Shown: in pieces, positions 56,211 through 64,000 of the stretch
How positions within the stretch are numbered: position 1 is the first letter of the stretch
How the letters are laid out: each line of letters opens with the position of its first letter
The notes under the pieces: generated by a model
Database searches by the model: none
What the model saw: the letters and a program-made list of their open reading frames with translations, nothing else
Told to the model about the DNA's origin: nothing
Made by a program: the position numbers and the translations under genes
Source of the DNA: Haemonchus contortus
Taxonomy: Eukaryota; Nematoda; Chromadorea; Rhabditida; Trichostrongylidae
Assembly: GCA_000469685.2 (NCBI GenBank)
Contig: LS997563.1
Location: forward strand, 26,958,897-27,022,896
DNA length: 64,000 nt
Direction of reading: 5' to 3'

Positions 56211-59200
56211 AGCAGGGCCAGACACCTCCTGCAGGGGGACAAGCGGGCGCGATAGGAATTTGCGACCGTTTGGTAAATCTGACATTTTCCTGGTTGCTTT
56301 TTCCGATGAAAAGTTGTTCAATTGCAGCGGCCCTGACGGCAAACGGTTCTACTGATTTGAAAACAAATGAGCTTCAATGAATTTTATAAGAATTTTGATA
56401 AAACCTGCTACCAAGACGACAAACAATCTCTTATCGACTTACGTTTCGACTTTATGGATAGCTTCTTTATGGATAGCAGTAGTCTGGATTTGAAACTTCA
56501 AGACCACTGCTACCCATCTCTCATTCAACGAGTCGAAAAACGGTCTCCTAGACCCAGTATTTCCAAACGGTATTTGTAATGATAGCCATAAACACTTTAT
56601 ACCTACCTCAATAAACAACCGGTTTTGTAGTCTACCGCCGCTGAACTGACAACAGAGAATTGGGTGGCTTTAGATGATATGCCTTACCAATCGCCGTAAT
56701 GCCCTGATACCAGGAGCAAACGAAACCCACGGAGGTTAGAAAATGGCGAGTGTTCGCTGGCTATGGCTAGGCACTCGTAGGATAATAACTAACAAGAAAT
56801 GATAAGAAACAACATAGAGTCCAACAAGTGTTTACGCGTATTCTTTCGCATAGGTCTACACCTTGGGTAAGCAGGCTTCATCCACCCTCATACGGTGCAC
56901 GCCTCAAACGCTTTTCTCTCAAGTTCTTGCTACACACACGGGTAGCGGCTGACCTTGTGTTCTGCTTTAGGGTACTTCGGAAAGAAGTGAAGCTGTGTGC
57001 TAGTAAGTACTGGTGTTTCAAACCCAAGAGTGAAAGGTTTTGTGGGTTCAACCTCCGTATGCCAAAATTCATCCCAGGCAGTGCACTTTGATGATCATCA
57101 ATTTTTTCTATCTTTACGCGAGATGGCTTGAACTGCTTCCAACTGAGGTGCTACAGGCACCCAGCAGCAAAATATTCAGAAAAAGAATCAGCAAGATTGA
57201 TTTAATGCGAACATTGAGTATTCCAAAGTATATCTAATACTCTCTTGCTATTTTTCAGGCAATTACCGCACTGGTGTTCACCCTACAGGTTATCGCCATC
57301 CGTACTTGCGACGAGCATTCCATAGTACTGATGACATATGGTTGAATATTCATAATTTTCGAAAACTCCACGGTTTTCTGAATTTTATGCGGTGATTCTT
57401 CTTTTCTATTCATAGGCACTCACATGCAATATGCCCTCCCCCCTTCTCTTCTTTTCTCCCTACTCGAGAATCTTCCAGGGCTTCAATGACTATTCTGTGT
57501 TACTTTAATCGTATGTGCGATTATCTTACGTTTGCGGAAGGGACTATGGAGATATCGGGACCCACACACACCTTTTCAAGCTCGCTGTAATTATTACCTT
57601 GACTTAACATTAGGGGACATGGACTGCGAGCAGGCTTTATGAGCACGCAGTCAGTGTCACTGAACGCGCTGTGGAAAACGCAATGCTTGTGGCAGAAACA
57701 ATTCAAGACGTCGCTGGAGCCGGTAGAGCAAATCGGTGGTTAGCGAGAAGGCAGGTGAATCATATGAACTAATATGAAGTAGAGAGGAAAGCAGGGCAAA
57801 GAATTCAGTTTGGAGCATTTAAGAACTGAAACCTTTGAAAGATGGAAAGTTCTACATTGTGCCGAAACGTTTGTACTGCAACGTTGTGTGATATCTTCAA
57901 ATAGCAATCAATACCTACCAAGATGATCCTCGTTGACTACGACTTTGTAGCAAAGCAAGGCAGGAAAAAGTAGTATCTCTCGCAAAACCATGCGCAACGA
58001 TGGCAAAATCGGTGTGATACCAACCTTAGCAATGATGCACATGTTCGTATCAGCAGATCATTTGCTCATTTAATCACACGCTGTGAAATTTCCGTTGTTA
58101 CTGAGGAGCTAGCCAAAAGTGAAGCATCCATCTAGAACATGTGCAGGATTGAGATCCTTCGCAGCCAGTTTTACTGAGTACAGGCTGAATACATGCATTT
58201 GTTATCGCAAGATTATTTTGTCACTTAACAAGGATCGTGAAGGTTTAGTTGGTTAAGTAACCAGAAATATTTCGTTTCGACAATATGGCACTCCATACTC
58301 TAATTGCTGTTGGGGCTCATGCATTCTACGCAGTACTGAAAATGCATTGTTTTAACAGGACGCCCGATTTCTAGAAAGAAAGCGAAGCTTTGAAACAGCC
58401 ACTTTATGTATAACAATATATAGGTTCTCTAGAACTCTCACAACTCGGACAAAGGAGTAATCAGCATAGCTGTTTGGACGAATCCCCGCATCAAGGGTAA
58501 CTCTTCTGATTGACAATATTATTGCAACCAGTCGGAGCGCCCAGCTAACGCCGGGCTCTCCTCTTTCTTGTGTCAAACACCCTAGCCCGAGAAATGTATA
58601 ACCCATTGACGACCATGCAGCCCACATGTGGACTGCAGTAGTTGTATTTTTTGTTTTATTCATCAATATCTCCATTTTTCTATGATTTTTCATTTCAAAA
58701 CATTACATCAGGCCTAAATGAAACTAAATACAGCGTGGTCCTAGAAAATATTCTAATTTTACAGTTGTAAAGGTGTTTTTTCGAAGGAGTTTATTAAGTT
58801 TATAAGTCCTTCGTTCGTTGAACAACTTCAAAAAATGAGATATATCTAAAAGACGGTAGTCATTATCGGTTGTTATCGGCCAAACGCAAAGCTCCCAAAG
58901 CAACGCAAATAAAAGTTCCCCGAAACGATTTCTTTCGATGATTGCACTCATAATTGGATGACCACTAGAATTAGTGCCGGTTCCATAATAAAGATCAATA
59001 AACACTCAATGTGGGCATTCTTACCAAACCCATTTAAAGGAACATTCCTAAAAACTTATAACTTTCTCTTATATACTCCAAAAAATGGTCATGCTGGACC
59101 ATGAAATCCACGTGTGGGCTTGCAGTCGCGGGAGGACGAAAAGCGCGCTGGTCCCTCGCGGCACTTTTCCCGCAAAACCTCGTGGTCCACAATGGGTTAA

Positions 59201-59474
59201 TTGAAGGAATTTTTCCTTCCTCGAAGTTTATATCCGCTGTTTAGCTGAATGAGAGAGTATGGAACTGGGACAGAGCTCGAATAGATTATGTCGTCCTAGC
59301 ATATCAGATAGGTTTTTTTCTGACGAAAAAGTGATTATCTCGAATCAAATCAAAACATCAAATTCATCCCAAAGACATGCCCCGATGATGGCTTAACTGA
59401 CTGACAATTCAAGTCATGAATGGTACTTCACAAATGTTGTCGAGTGATAATGCCATCAGATATCAGATTATAAC
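56211..59474. other. Nothing recognised
   Basis: No host gene is supported. The start (to about 56400) may still belong to the LINE insertion, but I cannot read it. Confidence 0.45.
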
Positions 59475-59524
59475 CTGATAACCAAATCTGATATCAGATA
59501 TGTGATATCAGATTTGGTTATCAG
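59475..59524. repeat. Perfect 22-bp inverted repeat
   Basis: CTGATAACCAAATCTGATAT plus CA (59475-59496) is followed, after six bases, by its exact inverse (59503-59524). Related GATATCAGATTATAACC precedes it. It could form a long hairpin in DNA or RNA, or be the meeting ends of a small palindromic element. Confidence 0.9.
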
Positions 59525-59829
59525 CTAACTTTCCTTCGCTACGGATTTATTACTAATTGGGAATCCCAGATCATTGGCGGTCTGATGAGTTTAGTCACAA
59601 AAGATGTCGAAACGAAAAGCAAACTTGTTGTGTCATTGAGTCAGAAACCTGGATAGCGGGCGTAGTCAAACAGCGATAAATGAACTAAATGTTCATATCG
59701 TTATGGAGAATTGCCTTTGATCAGTTTCTATCACTGCATCTACTGTCTTATTGAATGAAAAATATCAAAGGACAATGTTTGAATACCAAGGTATGGCTGT
59801 TGACTTAAAGGGGATAACGAACCTATTCG

Positions 59830-60400
59830 TTTTAGCTTCCTACATAGGCTCTTTGTCAGCCCTTGCTTGTTTGTTATCTGTTCTCGTCACCAAACACCTT
59901 CGGTCCCTTCGTATTCTGCATCGCCTATTGAAGTGTCCCGCCCTTAATATCGTCTTCATGGCTCGTTGTCTCTAAAGTTGTTATCAATCATTATCACTGA
60001 ACATCCATGGTCCCTGCTCAATCCATATCCCTCACTAAAGTACCAATGCTCCACCGTTAACACGAAGGAGGTAGCGGATCCTGCGGCTCTCGCCTTCTGA
60101 AGTGCTTTACCGACCCCTTCCAATGGTTATCACCTCTTTCACGTATCATCAGTGTTCCCGTCCTGTCGCCCGTGCTCCTACCAAGTTTGAATGCTCTAAG
60201 TCCACGGGGACAGGAGTTATGAATTTGCGACCTAAAATTTCTGTCGTGCACGCCCGCCCCCTGTAAACGGACGCCGGTCTTGCCACCAACCCTAAGTGTT
60301 CTCCTCCTGCCCCCGTACTCCTACCAAATTCGAACGCTCTAGGTCCGTGGGGACAGAAATTAAAATCCCGTCCGGACAGCTTAGCGAATTACATCAAGAA
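59830..60400 (+). repeat. Dispersed repeat R3, copy D
   Basis: Best copy of the tandem-unit structure: CCTTCCAATGGTTATCACCT, then GTCCTGTCGCCCGTGCTCCT, CTCTAAGTCCACGGGGACAG with GAGTTATGAATTTGCGAC, a C-rich spacer, and a second unit TACCAAATTCGAACGCTCTA with GGTCCGTGGGGACAG. It matches 52900-53440 throughout and 33360-33440 in one unit. The upstream part (TCTCGTCACCAAACACCT) resembles 31730. Confidence 0.65.
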
Positions 60401-60939
60401 GGATGGTGGAAATCGGCAGGATGGGTCATGGGCTTTGATAGTGGTTTATCAACAGCTAAGAGTAGTGAGAACCATTCGAAATTTCCCGTCGACCAAACAG
60501 GTTGATCAGCCAGAGAGAAGACGCTGTGCCAGTAAAGCTAACAAAGAAAAGAGCTTGAATATCAGCGGTGTTAAGATCAGGAGCTTATGATATTTCTATT
60601 TTAGAAAACGGTGGAGGGGAAGGGGCAATACTGATGGAACGCTCAGCAAACCACAACCATTGTAGGTAATATTTGGTGCTGTTTACGCTCATGCGCTAAA
60701 TAAATTCGAAAGAAAGCGATCGGTTCCACTTCGCCGTAGGGTAGAAGGGAATTTCACTGCGGTTTGTTAGACTGGTATGAGAAGGGTAGGCAATGAAGAA
60801 GGAAAATTAATGTGGTAGCCGAGTTCCAAATACTGCATAGACAAAAATAGTACCATGCCGATCGAATAAAAAAAAATAGTACCATTTCGATCGAAGTAAC
60901 AGTGTCGAAGTACTGCTAGTACAGTACAGTAGAAATCAC

Positions 60940-61050
60940 AGTTTGAATCACCCACTTCACTCCCTATTACTCACTTCACTCCGCAGTGCTCACTTTACTC
61001 CATTAACCTACCCACAAAGTGACTGCTTTATATATAAGAAGGATAAGTTT
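60940..61050 (+). repeat. Dispersed repeat R4, copy B
   Basis: TACTCACTTCACTCCGCAGT, GCTCACTTTACTCCATTAAC, CTACCCAC and TGACTGCTTTATATATAAGA match the inverse of 44520-44610. A second GTTACTGCTTTATATATAGG occurs at about 61121, after a CGGACAGACCGACAAACC block. Confidence 0.55.
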
Positions 61051-61150
61051 CACATATCACTACCTTTATCATATTTACAAAGTAACCCGGACGGACAGAC
61101 CGACAAACCGACAAACCAAGTTACTGCTTTATATATAGGAAGGATTGTGA

Positions 61151-64000
61151 TAAACGAGAGATTTCGCAAATCTTTTTCTCTCTCAACAACATTCACCATT
61201 CACAGACGAGTCAAATGTTTTGACTGCCTGATGCATTCGTTGGTGATGATGTGGTTATGAAAGAGAAACAATCTTTCACTTAACAATAAAATCCCATTCA
61301 ACTGCTAGTTGATGCTATCTTTGAGCTTCACTAGATAATGCAGTCAAGGATCGTTTCCGATGCTCTAGAAACTCTGTCATTGTAAGTTGACTTCCGACGA
61401 AATGTGGAGAGAAGTGTTGGAAATCCAAATGTAATGACTCTGAAGTTAGCCCGCAAACAGGCCCACATTTTGCACTTCTCTATTCCTGGTACTTCCTGGC
61501 TCAGTGAATGCAGATTGTGCGCCTCTGATGAAGCATAAATAAAGAACAAACTCCAAAAACAGGCTAGAGCCTTAGCGAGAAAACAATGGAAATGGAATGT
61601 TGTATATGAGCAGTTATATGTTTTTGTCTCTCTTTTCAACATTCTTTGCATTCTCCAACTGGTAACCTCATCTGAAGTAATATCTTAATTATGTCTTTTT
61701 CCTCATAACGGGACAGTTTCATCACAGCGAAGGAATTTTGCATTTCTAGATCTTCAACCTCACCCCCTGACCTTTTAAGCTGTTCTTAACTTCTTCCCCT
61801 TACTTCGGCGCACCTATCCTACTAATTCTAATTCCTGTGAGATTCGGCCGTCTGTTTTGGAATGGAGGGAGTGTCGAGGAAGCTTTTCAAAGCAGTGGTG
61901 TCAGTGTGACTAGAATAGTGTGAGATTTTGCTTCTGCGGTTCGAGTTGTAATTGCTACTATAATAGTATCTCTGATATCAGTGATAAACGGCCTAGTTTG
62001 CTCAACTGTCATGGGTTACGTTTTTGCTCTACTCGAGGCATCTCCTCTTAACAGCTCTTATCATACTCAATCTCTTTGAGCTACTCATCCCATCTACATA
62101 AACGAAGACGTATCAATAAAGGTGTTCTACTATTAAACAATCCTTGTCGACCTCCATGCCACTCTTCAAACCACATCCTATATGCTCTCCACATGACAAG
62201 AGAGACAAAAACAGAGTAGGAGGTATTCTCGACGTTCTCAATGCTTTCTTCTTCTTAAATTCATCATGAATGGTAGCTATGTTTGTATTGATGTCTTTAC
62301 TGTATACATCTATCGTCTGACTGTCAGCTTGCTTGTTTGTTTGTTTTTCTTGGTCTGTCACAATTTCGATACTCCCCGAAGGAGTCAACTGAAGAAGGCG
62401 GGTCATGTTCGCGGAGAGTCGACCATGCCACGTGGCAAGACCATTGATAGCACATGTAAGTCAGACGGAGCCGACACGCGGCGGAGACAACGGTGTCGTA
62501 AGTATTACAGAATTTCTCAGTCAGGTTCTATAACAGGCGATGGAGAAAATGGCAAGGTTTGGGTGCAGGTCAATGTTCGAAGAAGACCCGCCCTCCATGG
62601 GCGGAGCGTTCACATAGTGGGTGGTGTCTCCTACATAAATACCTAACTCGATTTCATGAAAACCAGGAGGAAAGAAAAATTCAAGGTTTGAGCAAGTTCT
62701 GATGTCTATATGTGCTGTGCATCAATAAGCTGCATAAGCTTTAGCAAAGCTCCGCACACGATGGGATGGTTGTGCATGCAGATGGAAGGTACTATTTAAG
62801 AAATTAACAACTTTATTCGGAAACATTCTAGAGAGCGACAAAAAGTAGTCAAAGGCTAACTGAGGGATTTGGTCTAACTTCCCGCCGAAATGGACAAAAT
62901 TAAGGTCGGCATGTACCGTATTTAGTGGTTGAACATGAAGAGCAACATCTCTAACAACAACCTCTTATTGGAAACTAAGCGCTCGTCTGGATGGCAAAAC
63001 AAACTATAACACCCATTTAACAAGGTTTTCAGGTTTATTGGTAGATTGCAGGAGCTTTTTTCGCTTTTTTAGCCACTCTTCTTCCTTATCGTCCATCTTT
63101 CATCCAAGGCCAAGCTGAAAATAACACTCGAAATGTAATTGTCTTGCAGCAGTTTCTATCGCAGAAGCGAGCCACAATAAGAATGCAAAATCAATTAACA
63201 CGTGCAGAGTTTCTTCAGTCTCAAAAAGCAACAGCTGGGTCTAGTATAAAAGCCGTAGCGACTCCAAATTCCATGACCAGCCTGATTTATTCCATCGATT
63301 TATTTCTCGTTGCATTGTAAATTTGTATTTTTTACTTTGTTCGTTGAGAAAACATACAATTGTCGTGTCTTCATGATTACGGTCGGTTTAATTTTCCAAG
63401 TCTGAGGTAGTCAAGCGGTTAACCGCTGGTGTTGGACCTTGTAGGAGCTACTTCATGGGACATCAGTTATTATAAAAACTCGGGGCAGAATGTATCGGAA
63501 CGAAACCGGGGAGTCCGAGCAATGCACAGGTACGAAATATTTGAGTTTCTTCTTTCATCAGCATTATTCATCATCGTCACTATTGGTCAACAAAACTCCA
63601 TTTTGGCTTTTTTCTATCATTTGCTTTACTATTCTCTTCTAATTATAAGTGTCAGAGAAGCGCTGTCACAGAGGCACTTTTATAAATCCCCGAAGCTCTA
63701 CCAACTTCAATATGCTCTAACTCAAGATCACGAAATTTAGGCGCGAGAGTATTTAGAAAATATTCAAGATATCGTCGAGAAGGTCAAACTGATTATGACT
63801 TCCCGATACACCTCTGAAAGAGTCGTTCCGATAGACAAAGCTTGAGTTGCCCGTAATTCCTATACCCCACTACTCCGGCAGGTTGGAGGAATTTTGACAG
63901 TTTTGGGCTTTATTCGTGGCAAATATCGATTCTCAAAATCTGACTAATTTGCAAAAATTCAATTATCTTTCAAATGCGCTAAAGGGTTAGCTGCTGGAAG
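61151..64000. other. Mostly unassigned right edge
   Basis: A GC-rich block at 62390-62640 contains two good donor-like sites (GTAAGTCAGA at about 62456, GTAAGTATTA at about 62499) and GGGCGGAG boxes and may be near a gene start, but no coding exon can be supported. 63406-63450 (GGTAGTCAAGCGGTTAACCG) has the look of a tRNA-Ser/Leu-type D-arm, without a B box, so it is at most a tRNA-like fragment. Confidence 0.35.

Noticed and set aside
63406..63450. tRNA-Ser/Leu-like D-arm
   Set aside because: No anticodon or T-arm follows; at most a fragment.
1..64000. Bacterial genes, CRISPR arrays, rRNA or true tRNA genes
   Set aside because: Searched for on both strands by eye; no dense long ORFs, spaced repeat arrays or foldable tRNAs were found.

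Overview
The window reads as nuclear DNA of a strongylid (hookworm-like) clade V nematode. The reasons are one confidently recognised host gene with nematode-type sequence (unc-53), splice acceptors of the TTTCAG type, several RTE-class LINE fragments of kinds I associate with hookworm genomes, nematode mariner elements and a tRNA-derived SINE. Nothing looks bacterial: there are no operons, ribosome binding sites, rRNA genes or CRISPR arrays. Most open frames below about 140 codons are what chance gives in 64 kb read six ways, so they are not annotated as genes.

Host gene content. Two minus-strand exons (9739-9856 and 3828-3886) join in phase and encode the first half of the calponin-homology (CH) domain of UNC-53, the worm neuron navigator (NAV) protein. 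They are separated by a 5.85 kb intron. The rest of the CH domain was not found down to base 1, so the gene runs out of the window on the left. Its first exon is not settled. Three other minus-strand segments have good splice sites (33087-33247, 37691-37739, 38827-39018) but no recognised homology.

Mobile DNA dominates the rest. 14242-15694 and 41219-42689 are two copies of one foldback element whose long inverted arms (about 350 bp) each carry a tRNA-like Pol III promoter head. 30549-31072 is a Tc1-like MITE with TA flanks. 37249-37530 is a tRNA-derived SINE. 37747-38240, 39480-40500, 47150-47740 and 55020-56210 are decayed LINE fragments. 45273-46527 is a structurally complete mariner with an uninterrupted 340-residue D,D34D transposase, and 48599-49479 is an internally deleted relic of a second mariner family. 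At least four further low-copy dispersed repeat families (called R1-R4 here) tie separate loci together.

How the parts fit: the left half is best read as the 5' portion of a very large unc-53 transcription unit with transposon-filled introns. The right half is intergenic or further intronic sequence dense in transposons. The intact mariner could in principle supply transposase in trans. The foldback element is the most distinctive structure. I saw no evidence of a new multi-gene system.
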